A stretch of DNA of 10,082 bases from Firmicutes bacterium CAG:341. Lineage in GTDB: Bacteria > Bacillota > Clostridia > Oscillospirales > Acutalibacteraceae. Positions 1 to 6,412 of this stretch are shown here, one piece after another (position 1 is the first letter of the stretch; every line of letters begins with the position of its first letter). The notes below the pieces were generated by a model that searched no databases, was not told where the DNA came from, and saw nothing but the letters and a program-made list of their open reading frames with translations. The DNA lies in contig FR895318.1 of assembly GCA_000434995.1 (NCBI GenBank), positions 66,803-76,884 on the forward strand. The letters are read 5' to 3'. Position numbers and translations under genes: made by a program.

Positions 1-11
1 TCTTTTTATGC

Positions 12-41
12 AAAAAATATCCCCCAACATTGTTGGAGGAT
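12..41 (-). terminator. Intrinsic terminator of the PHP phosphoesterase gene
   Basis: Read on the minus strand, a 10-bp stem (ATCCTCCAAC with GTTGGGGGAT, one G-U pair, at 19-28 and 32-41) closes a three-base loop and is followed within three bases by six T's (complement of A12-A17). It lies about 30 bp past the PHP stop codon. The plus-strand reading has no T tract, so it should work only for leftward transcription. Confidence 0.88.
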
Positions 42-71
42 TGCTTTGGCAAAATCTGCCGTCATACAAAA

Positions 72-959
72 TCAAATTTTTTGCGCATTTGCAAGTGCTT
101 CCTTTTCAGCCTTGCGTTGAGCCCTCTTTCTCTTGGCTTTATATCCCATAAGTTTATCAAGCTGTTCATCAGGTGTAGTGCAGGAACCGAGTGTAACGGT
201 TGAACTGCCGTAAATACCGTGAAAGTCTGAACCTCCGGTCATAAGAAGCTTATGCTTTTTGCATATACCTGCAAACATTTCAACATCGGCATCGGTTGCT
301 GACGGATGCCAAACTTCTATTCCGTCAAGTCCCATTTCTATATAATTCTCAATTTCATCATAATTATTAAGAAATGCCGGATGAGCAAGAACAGCGATGC
401 CGCCGGCACCGTGAATTTCATCAATAACTTCTTTGACATCAGGATATTTTGTAGGAGCCAAAAGGTTAGTTTCACTGTCCGGTGAAAACAGAGCATAATA
501 AAGGTCGCCGAAAATTTTATCGGTATATCCGGCATCCATAAGTGCGTGCATAATATGTTGCTTAAAAAGATTTGTAGAACCCGAAGCGTGCCCGATAATA
601 AATTCGGTTGAAATCGGGAATCTTGCCGCAACTTTAAGCATCATTATTTGGCCGGCTCTTTTGCGTGCAACTGAAGTGCGCTTGCACAAGCCTTCAAGTC
701 TGTCAGGTGTATCTGCAAGGTAACAAAGAATGTGAACTTTTTTACCTGCTTCATTATCAAAAGCCGAAAGTTCAACGCCCGGAATAACATTAACACCGTA
801 ACGTTTACCGATAACCTGCCCTCTTACAGTACCTGCAAGGCAATCGTGGTCTGTTATGGCAATAGTTTCAATACCGCTCTTTTGAGCTATAACAATAAGG
901 TCTTCTATACCAACAGATCCGTCGCTGAGTTTTGTATGACAATGTAAATCTGCTGCCAT
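72..959 (-). CDS. PHP-domain metal-dependent phosphoesterase
   Basis: A 295-residue cytoplasmic protein of the PHP family (YciV / RNase AM / nucleoside 3',5'-bisphosphate phosphatase type). The metal-binding motifs are all visible: DLHCHTKLSDG (D4, H6, H8, D13), ITDHD (D37, H38), E63 in GVELSA, H76, H193 in LAHP, and D245 and H247 in GGSDFHG, so the enzyme is probably active. Known relatives remove phosphate from pAp-type nucleotides or trim RNA 5' ends; which substrate applies here cannot be read from sequence. The last 20 or so residues form a Lys/Arg/Ala-rich helix that may bind nucleic acid (inference). I chose the start at 959 because AAGGAG lies six bases upstream and the metal motif begins at residue 4. 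An in-frame ATG at 986 would add nine residues but has no ribosome binding site. The gene has its own promoter, structured leader and terminator, so it is probably monocistronic. Confidence 0.9.
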   Translation of the reverse strand: MAADLHCHTKLSDGSVGIEDLIVIAQKSGIETIAITDHDCLAGTVRGQVIGKRYGVNVIPGVELSAFDNEAGKKVHILCYLADTPDRLEGLCKRTSVARKRAGQIMMLKVAARFPISTEFIIGHASGSTNLFKQHIMHALMDAGYTDKIFGDLYYALFSPDSETNLLAPTKYPDVKEVIDEIHGAGGIAVLAHPAFLNNYDEIENYIEMGLDGIEVWHPSATDADVEMFAGICKKHKLLMTGGSDFHGIYGSSTVTLGSCTTPDEQLDKLMGYKAKRKRAQRKAEKEALANAQKI

Positions 960-965
960 AACAAT

Positions 966-971
966 CTCCTT
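966..971 (-). promoter_or_regulatory. Ribosome binding site that fixes the PHP gene start
   Basis: Minus-strand AAGGAG, six bases before the ATG at 959. The upstream in-frame ATG at 986 has no such motif before it, so this site decides between the two starts. Confidence 0.8.
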
Positions 972-973
972 CC

Positions 974-1078
974 GTTTAATAGACATTTAAACTGCCTATC
1001 GTGTATATTTGGGCGATAGCTGCCAAAAACTTATGCTCACTGTACCGATATATATTACAGTGAGTAAAATAGCAGTCT
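974..1078 (-). promoter_or_regulatory. Structured 5' leader of the PHP gene (candidate cis-regulatory RNA)
   Basis: The minus-strand transcript can form a three-way junction. P1 is a 7-bp stem AGACUGC/GCAGUUU (1072-1078 with 989-995, one G-U). P2 is a perfect 9-bp stem CUCACUGUA/UACAGUGAG (1056-1064 with 1036-1044) with an 11-nt loop. P3 is a 6-bp stem CUAUCG/CGAUAG (1014-1019 with 996-1001) with a 12-nt loop, directly abutting P1. The 3' strand of P1 is also part of a competing hairpin GUUUAA/UUAAAC (987-992 with 974-979) that ends just before the ribosome binding site. This mutual exclusion resembles a translational switch. I do not recognise the conserved core of any riboswitch class I know. 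The pairings are direct observations; regulation is inference. Confidence 0.45.
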
Positions 1079-1092
1079 GTCCCTCAACATAT

Positions 1093-1121
1093 AGGATAAC
1101 ACAGTTTTTTTCTTTTTTCAA
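1093..1121 (-). promoter_or_regulatory. Sigma-A promoter of the PHP gene
   Basis: On the minus strand, TTGAAA (1116-1121) is followed after exactly 17 bases by TATCCT (1093-1098), with an extended -10 TG one base before it. Transcription would start near 1086, giving a leader of about 125 nt before the ATG at 959. The promoter lies in the 169-bp gap after maf, so the PHP gene need not depend on read-through from the zapA operon. Confidence 0.65.
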
Positions 1122-1155
1122 GTTTATTTTAGACAATTATTTACTTTTTTAACAA

Positions 1156-1704
1156 CTAATTGTAAAAATTTTCCAACTTCCTTGCCAAAATGCTTATCGG
1201 CAAACCGACAACATTGAAGTAATCACCATCAATTTTTTCAACAAGAAGTGAGCCTTTACCCTGAATACCGTATGCGCCGGCTTTATCAAAAGGCTCGTTT
1301 GTTGAAATATATTTATTGATTTCATCATCCGAAAGTTCAAAAAATTTAACTTTTGTTTGAACGCTGAAAGTTTCGGTTTTATCATTTTTAATTATCGTTA
1401 CTCCGGTAAAAACACTGTGTTCTTTTCCGCTTAAACTTTTAAGCATTAAAAAAGCGTCGTGTTTATCTTTCGGCTTACCTAAAGTTTTATTGCCGATTGC
1501 AACCACCGTATCTGCACCAATAACAATATTATCACTGCTTCTGAAAGGTTCTGCTTTGATTTTTGATAAATATTCAACTGCCTTATCAGGCTTTATATTT
1601 TGAGGCAATGTTTCGTCAACATCTGCGCTGTCAACTTTAAAATCATCTGTTATAAAAGATAAAAGTTCTTTTCTTCTCGGTGATTTTGACGCTAAAATAA
1701 TCAT
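1156..1704 (-). CDS. maf: Maf-family nucleoside triphosphate pyrophosphatase
   Basis: A 182-residue protein of full family length. Hallmarks are the N-terminal ASKSPRR nucleotide-binding loop (5-11), DVDET (28-32), IGADTVV with the presumed catalytic D65 (62-68), LGKP (75-78), the LSG...H...TG segment (91-101), GAYGIQGKG (143-151) and GDYFNVVGLP (160-169). The GIQG and DYxNVVGLP forms fit the YhdE-like subgroup, whose known members hydrolyse dTTP, UTP and modified pyrimidine triphosphates to the monophosphate, rather than the YceF subgroup (m7GTP); this assignment is inference. Maf overproduction blocks septation in Bacillus subtilis, which fits its place behind zapA. The start overlaps the U32 stop by one base (TAATG), implying translational coupling; AGGGG lies upstream. 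No convincing intrinsic terminator follows. Confidence 0.95.
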   Translation of the reverse strand: MIILASKSPRRKELLSFITDDFKVDSADVDETLPQNIKPDKAVEYLSKIKAEPFRSSDNIVIGADTVVAIGNKTLGKPKDKHDAFLMLKSLSGKEHSVFTGVTIIKNDKTETFSVQTKVKFFELSDDEINKYISTNEPFDKAGAYGIQGKGSLLVEKIDGDYFNVVGLPISILARKLENFYN

Positions 1705-3707
1705 TATAATGTACCCCTTTGATAAAGTCCCCTTGTATATTTAAAGTCAGGCTTTGCCCCCTGCTCATAAAGCGATATAACATTTTCAACCTGCTTTTGA
1801 CTTTCAATTGAAAAATAGAAATGAACAAAATCCGTTTTCACTTCTTTAATTCTGTCAAGCATATAAAGCGGATAACAATTAAGCATTTCAACACAAGGAA
1901 AATCACTGCATATAACAGGAAATTCCATACCTTTTCTGTCAGTAAGCTTTCCGTGCTTATTACATTCAATGCAGCCAATATCATTTTTAATCGGGCAATT
2001 TCTTGTAAGCATTAGCGGCAAATAGCCATAAACAATCATACCGGTATCCTCTGCTTTAATACTGTTTATTTGCGCTTGCGTAAGCTCGAATGATAAAATA
2101 GGATGTTCAATTTGGTTTGCCGAAACGCAATTAAAAACATTAAGTCCGAAATCACCGTAAACTTCAAATCCCATATTTTTGCAAAGAGTGTATGAGCCTA
2201 TATTGCCGCAAAGTGCTTTGCTAACCCCTGCTTTTTTCAGCTTTTCAAGTTTAGCCTTGATTTCATTTTCAATTCCGAAAAGCCCCCTCGGCAAAACAAC
2301 ACCGGCGCGATTATCAACAAAATCTTCAAGGCTTGAATTTATAGGGATAAACACTCTTTTAAAAGGATGATTATCAGGTATTTGGCTTGCATTTGCAAAT
2401 GAAGCTGTGGCATATGGCACATCATTTTTTTCAAATTTTGGATACGCCACATCATAAGCTTTGTATCTAAGCTTTATTTTTTCCTGCTCATCAAGCTTTT
2501 GAATTGCCGTTCTTCTCATTTCGTTAATTTTAGAAGCCGGCATAATAAGCCCGTCATCAAGGGTGACATTTATATTTTTCACATAATATTGCGTACCGCC
2601 GAATTTTGAAAGCCTTTCGCTTACCGTAGCTGTATTCATTGGCTTGTTAATAGCCTTTTCAGGAATTTCACCTACTGCTTTTACTTCTTTTTTATCGGTT
2701 TTTACAGTCAAAACCGCATTTTGATTTTCTTTACATACAAAATCAATATCAACACCGATAAGCGCAGTTTCCTTTTCATAATTTTTAGCAATTTCTTTAA
2801 GCACATCATTTGTAGTGGCAACCACATCTTCCTTTTGCCTTGTGCCAAACATATTTTTACCAAGCTTTGAATTCAAATATCCGTCTGTAAATCCGCTTCT
2901 TGAAAATACGCTTCTAAGCATAAATTCATCACTTGGCGAATAATTACCGTCAATTGCTTTCTTCACTGCGCTGACTGCCATTGATACATATTCAGGGCGT
3001 TTCATTCTGCCCTCTATTTTAAGGCTTGTTATTCCCTCAAGCTTATCAAGCTGTGATATTAAACTCAAATCTTTTAATGAAAGTGCACAGGCAGTATCAC
3101 CGCCGGCTGTAAAAGGCAAGCGACATGGTTGGGCGCAAAGTCCCCTGTTTCCGCTTCTTGAACCAATCATTGAAGAAAGATAGCACTGCCCGGATACAGA
3201 CATACAAAGCGCCCCGTGAACAAAAAGTTCAAGTTCCAAATCGGTACTTTCCCTTATTTCTTTAATTTCTTTTAAGCTCATTTCTCTTGGCAATACAACA
3301 CGGGAAAAGCCCATATCTTTAACCGCCTTTGCGCCGCTCGGCGTCATCACCGTCATTTGAGTTGAACCGTGCAACCTTGCGCTCGGAAAATGCTCCCTAA
3401 TCATTTTTGCAACGCCTATATCCTGAACGATGAAAGCATCAACACCGCATAAAAGCGCGGCTTTTACAGTATCATAAGCTTCTCTCATCTCATCATCACG
3501 AACAAGAATATTTAGAGTCAAATAAACTTTAACATCACGGCAGTGGCAATATTCAACTGCTTTTTTCAGTTCCTCATTATCAAAATTGCCGGCATTGCGT
3601 CTGGCGTTAAACGATTTACCGCCAAGATAAACCGCATTTGCACCGCTACGCACACCGGCAATAAGCGACTCCATACTTCCCGCAGGAGCCAAAATTTCAA
3701 ATTTCAT
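1704..3707 (-). CDS. Peptidase U32 family protein (probable RNA hydroxylation factor)
   Basis: A long-form U32 protein of 667 residues. It opens with FEILAPAGSMESL and GANAVYLGGKSFNAR, as U32 proteins do. Its family signature ELFVHGALCMSVSGQC runs into SRSGNRGLCAQPCR, giving four cysteines (about 168, 175, 191, 195) that could bind a metal or Fe-S cluster. LKIEGRMKRPEYV follows. The C-terminal third carries a second cysteine group (RNCPIKNDIGCIEC) and a DRKGMEFPV segment typical of long U32 proteins. Although named peptidases or collagenases, characterised relatives (E. coli RlhA, TrhP; B. subtilis TrhP1/P2) hydroxylate cytidine in 23S rRNA or uridine-34 in tRNA. The length resembles RlhA, but the substrate cannot be decided here. 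I preferred the ATG at 3707 (GAGAG five bases upstream, family-like N-terminus); an ATG at 3719 adds four residues. It sits 18 bp behind zapA. Confidence 0.9.
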   Translation of the reverse strand: MKFEILAPAGSMESLIAGVRSGANAVYLGGKSFNARRNAGNFDNEELKKAVEYCHCRDVKVYLTLNILVRDDEMREAYDTVKAALLCGVDAFIVQDIGVAKMIREHFPSARLHGSTQMTVMTPSGAKAVKDMGFSRVVLPREMSLKEIKEIRESTDLELELFVHGALCMSVSGQCYLSSMIGSRSGNRGLCAQPCRLPFTAGGDTACALSLKDLSLISQLDKLEGITSLKIEGRMKRPEYVSMAVSAVKKAIDGNYSPSDEFMLRSVFSRSGFTDGYLNSKLGKNMFGTRQKEDVVATTNDVLKEIAKNYEKETALIGVDIDFVCKENQNAVLTVKTDKKEVKAVGEIPEKAINKPMNTATVSERLSKFGGTQYYVKNINVTLDDGLIMPASKINEMRRTAIQKLDEQEKIKLRYKAYDVAYPKFEKNDVPYATASFANASQIPDNHPFKRVFIPINSSLEDFVDNRAGVVLPRGLFGIENEIKAKLEKLKKAGVSKALCGNIGSYTLCKNMGFEVYGDFGLNVFNCVSANQIEHPILSFELTQAQINSIKAEDTGMIVYGYLPLMLTRNCPIKNDIGCIECNKHGKLTDRKGMEFPVICSDFPCVEMLNCYPLYMLDRIKEVKTDFVHFYFSIESQKQVENVISLYEQGAKPDFKYTRGLYQRGTL

Positions 3708-3725
3708 ATTATCTCTCATTCAAAA

Positions 3726-4076
3726 TTATTTGTTTGCAAGTTTTTCCCTTAATTCGCTGATTTCACGGTTAAGACGCTCCACTTCACGCCTTGCAACATC
3801 AACTTCCATTCTTGCTCTTGCGCTGTCTTCAAGATAATCTTTAATCTGCGCGCGAAGATTATCAGCTGAAGCAGTAGCTTTTTTGCTTGCATCAGCATTA
3901 TCAAGGGCAACAAGAACAGCTGCCTGAGTCATAGAAAGAGATGGATTTGAATTGATGATAGCCCTCATATTTTCGCTGATTTCATCAGCAAGAGTTTCAA
4001 CATATTCGGCTTCATCTTCAGTTACGATTGTATAACTTGCACCGCCTATTTTTACATGAACTTTATTTTTATTCAT
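3726..4076 (-). CDS. zapA: Cell division protein ZapA
   Basis: A 116-residue ZapA homologue. The first 50 or so residues form the globular head (KVHVKIGGASYTIV, then the ETLADEISENMRAI helix), and SLSMTQAAVLVALDNAD leads into a C-terminal alpha-helical coiled coil (about 60-116) rich in Ala, Arg and Glu (REVERLNREISELREKL). ZapA binds FtsZ and bundles protofilaments, stabilising the Z ring at midcell. No signal peptide or membrane segment is seen, as expected. The start has GAAGG about eight bases upstream and a strong promoter just beyond it. It is the first gene of the zapA-U32-maf operon. The order zapA then U32 recurs in clostridia as far as I recall. Confidence 0.93.
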   Translation of the reverse strand: MNKNKVHVKIGGASYTIVTEDEAEYVETLADEISENMRAIINSNPSLSMTQAAVLVALDNADASKKATASADNLRAQIKDYLEDSARARMEVDVARREVERLNREISELREKLANK

Positions 4077-4118
4077 AATTTACACCTTCAAAATAAATCG
4101 ACATATTTCTACTCAATA

Positions 4119-4147
4119 AGTATATCAACAAACAGTATAATTGTCAA
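4119..4147 (-). promoter_or_regulatory. Strong sigma-A promoter of the zapA operon
   Basis: On the minus strand, a perfect TTGACA (4142-4147) is followed after 17 bases by TATACT (4119-4124). Transcription would begin near 4112, leaving a short leader of about 35 nt before zapA. It diverges from the marR promoter about 60 bp away. Confidence 0.85.
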
Positions 4148-4206
4148 CGCGAATAAAAAAATTTAATAACTTTTCTATATTTTAGCAAAAGTTTATAATT
4201 AGCCTA

Positions 4207-4235
4207 TTGATATAAAAATTATTTTGTATTAAAAT
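4207..4235 (+). promoter_or_regulatory. Promoter of the marR-family gene
   Basis: TTGATA (4207-4212), a 17-base spacer and TAAAAT (4230-4235), giving a start near 4242 and a leader of only about 20 nt containing the GGGAGG ribosome binding site (4252-4257). TTTATA (4192-4197) and TATAAA (4211-4216) form an inverted repeat overlapping the -35 box that could be an autoregulatory operator. In such AT-rich DNA it may equally be chance. Confidence 0.6.
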
Positions 4236-4263
4236 ATCTGCGTTAGGATTCGGGAGGAAAGAA

Positions 4264-4737
4264 ATGGACGAATTTAATGTTAACCAAATCGGCTCAAACT
4301 TAACTGCGGTAGCCAATTTTTATAATCATCGCAGAACAGAGCTTCAAAAGAAAATATATTCAAATGCCTTTGGCGCATCTAACGGATACATAATATCATA
4401 CCTTTGTGAAAACGAAGATAAAAATATCTTTCAAAGAGATATTGAGCGTGAATTCGACTTAAGCCGCTCCACAGTTTCAACTATTCTTAAAGAACTTGAA
4501 AAAGATGGACTTATTGAACGAAAGAGCGTTATTATAGACGCAAGGTTAAAAAAAGTCGTACCTACTCAAAAAGCAAAAATGATTAACGAGGCATGCTCAA
4601 AAGAAATCGCCCATTTTTTCTATGATTTAGCAAGCAATTTAAGTGATGATGAATTCGGCACATTTGTAAAAGTGCTGAACACGCTTAAGAAAAACAGCGA
4701 AAGAATACGAAACGATATATCAAGAGATATTTACTAA
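4264..4737 (+). CDS. MarR-family transcriptional regulator
   Basis: A 157-residue protein with the MarR architecture: N-terminal dimerisation helices (about 5-35), a winged helix-turn-helix (about 40-100) with recognition segment DLSRSTVSTILKELEKDGLI (65-84) and a wing ending in the typical DAR (92-94), then C-terminal helices (105-150). MarR proteins bind palindromic DNA as dimers, usually as repressors released by a small ligand or by oxidation. The single cysteines at 48 and 111 do not form a recognised redox motif. It has an excellent ribosome binding site (GGGAGG, six bases before the ATG), its own promoter and its own terminator, so it is transcribed alone. It stands between zapA (divergent) and the tar operon (same direction), so autoregulation or control of either neighbour is possible but unproven. 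The ligand is unknown. Confidence 0.9.
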   Translation: MDEFNVNQIGSNLTAVANFYNHRRTELQKKIYSNAFGASNGYIISYLCENEDKNIFQRDIEREFDLSRSTVSTILKELEKDGLIERKSVIIDARLKKVVPTQKAKMINEACSKEIAHFFYDLASNLSDDEFGTFVKVLNTLKKNSERIRNDISRDIY

Positions 4738-4739
4738 AC

Positions 4740-4771
4740 AAAACCGTCATTAAGACGGTTTTATTTTTTAT
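4740..4771 (+). terminator. Intrinsic terminator after the marR-family gene
   Basis: A 9-bp perfect stem AAAACCGTC/GACGGTTTT (4740-4748 with 4754-4762) with a five-base loop, starting three bases after the stop codon and continuing into a T-rich tail (4764-4769). It separates the regulator from the tar operon. The A-rich 5' flank and T-rich 3' flank could also allow function in reverse. Confidence 0.88.
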
Positions 4772-4810
4772 ATATGTAATAAAATTACAATATTTATAAT
4801 ATTATCAGTA

Positions 4811-4839
4811 TAGACAAGTTTTGATTATTGTGATATTAT
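4811..4839 (+). promoter_or_regulatory. Promoter of the tar (teichoic acid) operon
   Basis: TAGACA (4811-4816) and TATTAT (4834-4839) are separated by 17 bases, each one mismatch from consensus. Transcription would start near 4846, about 67 nt before the first gene. A 10-bp palindrome ATAATATTAT (4796-4805) lies just upstream of the -35 box; whether it is an operator is unknown. Confidence 0.65.
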
Positions 4840-4850
4840 ATAACTATTAA

Positions 4851-4882
4851 ACTGTAATATTGTGCCTATCGGCAATTACGGT
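4851..4882 (+). promoter_or_regulatory. Bulged stem-loop in the tar operon leader
   Basis: ACTGTAAT (4851-4858) pairs with ATTACGGT (4875-4882, one G-U). After a four-base bulge (ATTG) on the 5' side, TGCC (4863-4866) pairs with GGCA (4871-4874) around a TATC loop. This gives 12 pairs in 32 nt near the 5' end of the predicted transcript. No T tract follows, so it is not an intrinsic terminator. It could stabilise the mRNA, bind a protein, or, as DNA, be an operator just downstream of the start. Function is not known. Confidence 0.4.
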
Positions 4883-4890
4883 GATTATTT

Positions 4891-4915
4891 GGGTATTATA
4901 TGAGGGTATTATATG
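4891..4915 (+). repeat. 13-bp tandem repeat carrying a mini-ORF over the first tar start codon
   Basis: The 12-mer GGGTATTATATG occurs at 4891-4902 and again at 4904-4915, a period of 13 bp. The second copy ends in the start codon of the first transferase gene. The first copy supplies another ATG (4900-4902) in a different frame that reads MRVLYG and stops at TGA (4918-4920), just inside the main gene. GAGGG between the two serves the main start. The arrangement could couple or dampen translation, or be a simple duplication. Confidence 0.6.
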
Positions 4916-6412
4916 GGTGACTATAAAGTTAACATAGTCAATTTGAATGTGACGAACAATTATGTTGAACTCACGATAGAGCTTGAGGGAAACCAAAAGC
5001 TTTACTATCCGCGAATTTCAGCTTGCTTTTACAGTGAAAGCGATAACAGAATTTTACCGATGGATTTAAAATCCTGCAATGACAACAAGGCTGTTGCTAT
5101 CGGTATATTCGACACACCGTTTTTATTTTATAATGATAACAGCAGTAAAAATGTTAAAGTTGATTTTCTTTTCAGTGACGGAAACGGGGAAAACATAATA
5201 GTTAAGCCGGAAAACGAATTGACTATTCCTATAAAAAAGAAACGTGCTTTGACGCGCTTTTTTTCAAGCAGCAGAAGAGAAAAATCGAAAATGATATTCA
5301 CGCTTTTGATGTCAGTTCTTTTTTTACCATACAGAAGAATGAAAGTTCAGCCAAATAAGGTGACATTTTTATCTAACAGGGCTGACAGGCTGACAGGCAA
5401 CATTAAAGCTGTATTTTTTGAAATGACTAAGCTTGATAATGTTGATATAACAGTACTTTGCAAAAAAGGCGGACTTAAAGATAATTTGCCTAACCTATTC
5501 AAATTTTTCAAGCTTTATGCTACAAGTTCGGTAGTATTTGTTGATGATTACTATCACTTCCTTTCTTATATAAAAAAGAAAGATGATGTCAAACTCATTC
5601 AGCTTTGGCACGCGTGCGGTGCGTTTAAAACTTTTGGCTTTTCAAGGCTTGGGCGTGACAGTTATCTTCGCCAAAGCTCGCCGAACCACAGGCAATATGA
5701 TTATGTTATTGTAAGTTCAAATGAGGTTATTCCGTATTATGCCGAAGGCTTCGGTGTAGCTATGGAAAAGGTTATACCGCTTGGTTCACCGCGCTGTGAT
5801 GTGCTTGAAAACGAAAGTTACAAAAAAAGATTTGTTAAAAACTTTTATAAAGATAATCCTGAACTTAAAGGCAAAAAAATACTTCTTTTTGCGCCGACAT
5901 TTCGCGGTGGCGGTATGGGCAACTGCTCCTACCCTATTGAAAAATTTGAAGCAGATAAAATTTTCGATTCAATCGATGAAGATTGGGTAATTGCGGTTAA
6001 AATGCACCCTTATCTTCAGGAACGCCCGAATTGCAGTGATAAATATAAAAGCAGGCTTATTGATTTCACATCAGAGTATGACATCAACGATTTATTATTT
6101 GTTACCGATTTGCTTGTAACAGATTATTCGAGTGTTATTTTTGAAGCTTCAATAGTAGATGTACCTATGCTGTTTTATGCATTTGACCTTAATGAATACA
6201 GCCGTGACAGAGATTTTTATTGCAACTTTTCAACTTTTGTTCCGGGCAAAATTGTTTTAAACACCGAAGAAATGATTGATTCAATCAATTGCAACGATTA
6301 TAAAAAAGAGCTTGTTAAGCCATTTAGGCAAAGATATTTTGGGGAAAAGACGGGCCAGGCTACAAAAAATGTTGTTGAATTTACAAAGGAGTTATTAGAA
6401 AAGAATGTTTGA
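4913..6412 (+). CDS. CDP-glycerol/CDP-ribitol phosphotransferase family protein (TagF/TarL-like), paralog 1
   Basis: A 499-residue protein. Residues 1-105 look beta-rich and unlike the catalytic part, similar in placement to the N-terminal domain of TarL-type polymerases. A basic, hydrophobic stretch (about 109-143, KMIFTLLMSVLFLPYRRMK) probably anchors it to the inner face of the membrane. The catalytic GT-B-like domain (150-495) shows LWHACGAFKTFG with H233, LLFAPTFRGGG (324-334), KMHP with H365, and TDLLVTDYSSVIFEAS (398-413). Known relatives add glycerol- or ribitol-phosphate units from a CDP donor to lipid-linked teichoic acid, and two His residues in equivalent HG and HP motifs are essential. 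Because tarI and tarJ follow, CDP-ribitol is the likely donor; CDP-glycerol remains possible. Whether it is a primase or a polymerase cannot be decided. GAGGG lies upstream of the start. The gene overlaps paralog 2 by eight bases. Confidence 0.88.
   Translation: MGDYKVNIVNLNVTNNYVELTIELEGNQKLYYPRISACFYSESDNRILPMDLKSCNDNKAVAIGIFDTPFLFYNDNSSKNVKVDFLFSDGNGENIIVKPENELTIPIKKKRALTRFFSSSRREKSKMIFTLLMSVLFLPYRRMKVQPNKVTFLSNRADRLTGNIKAVFFEMTKLDNVDITVLCKKGGLKDNLPNLFKFFKLYATSSVVFVDDYYHFLSYIKKKDDVKLIQLWHACGAFKTFGFSRLGRDSYLRQSSPNHRQYDYVIVSSNEVIPYYAEGFGVAMEKVIPLGSPRCDVLENESYKKRFVKNFYKDNPELKGKKILLFAPTFRGGGMGNCSYPIEKFEADKIFDSIDEDWVIAVKMHPYLQERPNCSDKYKSRLIDFTSEYDINDLLFVTDLLVTDYSSVIFEASIVDVPMLFYAFDLNEYSRDRDFYCNFSTFVPGKIVLNTEEMIDSINCNDYKKELVKPFRQRYFGEKTGQATKNVVEFTKELLEKNV
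6095..6129 (+). repeat. 35-bp direct repeat, copy 1, in the catalytic region of paralog 1
   Basis: Identical over 35 bases to 8001-8035 and encodes the LFVTDLLVTDYS segment in both transferases. Silent positions match too, although neighbouring coding sequence has diverged, which points to gene conversion or unusually strong constraint. Confidence 0.85.

Noticed and set aside
48..60. Second hairpin GGCAAAATCTGCC after the PHP gene
   Set aside because: Only a 4-bp stem with no T tract; the adjacent 12-41 hairpin explains termination.
732..947. 71-codon plus-strand ORF opposite the PHP gene
   Set aside because: It is antisense to well-conserved metal-binding motifs, has no ribosome binding site and resembles no family. 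The same applies to the other short ORFs inside U32, maf, tarI and tarJ.
989..1078. Match of the PHP leader to a known riboswitch (purine, TPP, c-di-GMP, THF, fluoride)
   Set aside because: Conserved core sequences of these classes are not present; only the general three-way shape is shared with some.
1146..1168. Hairpin at the maf stop as a terminator
   Set aside because: The stem is almost wholly A/T (TTTTTAACAA/TTGTAAAAA with a bulge) and no T tract follows on the minus strand, so termination there is not supported.
4221..4235. ATTTT-GTATT-AAAAT inverted repeat over the marR -10 as an operator
   Set aside because: A 5-bp A/T-only repeat is expected by chance in this base composition.
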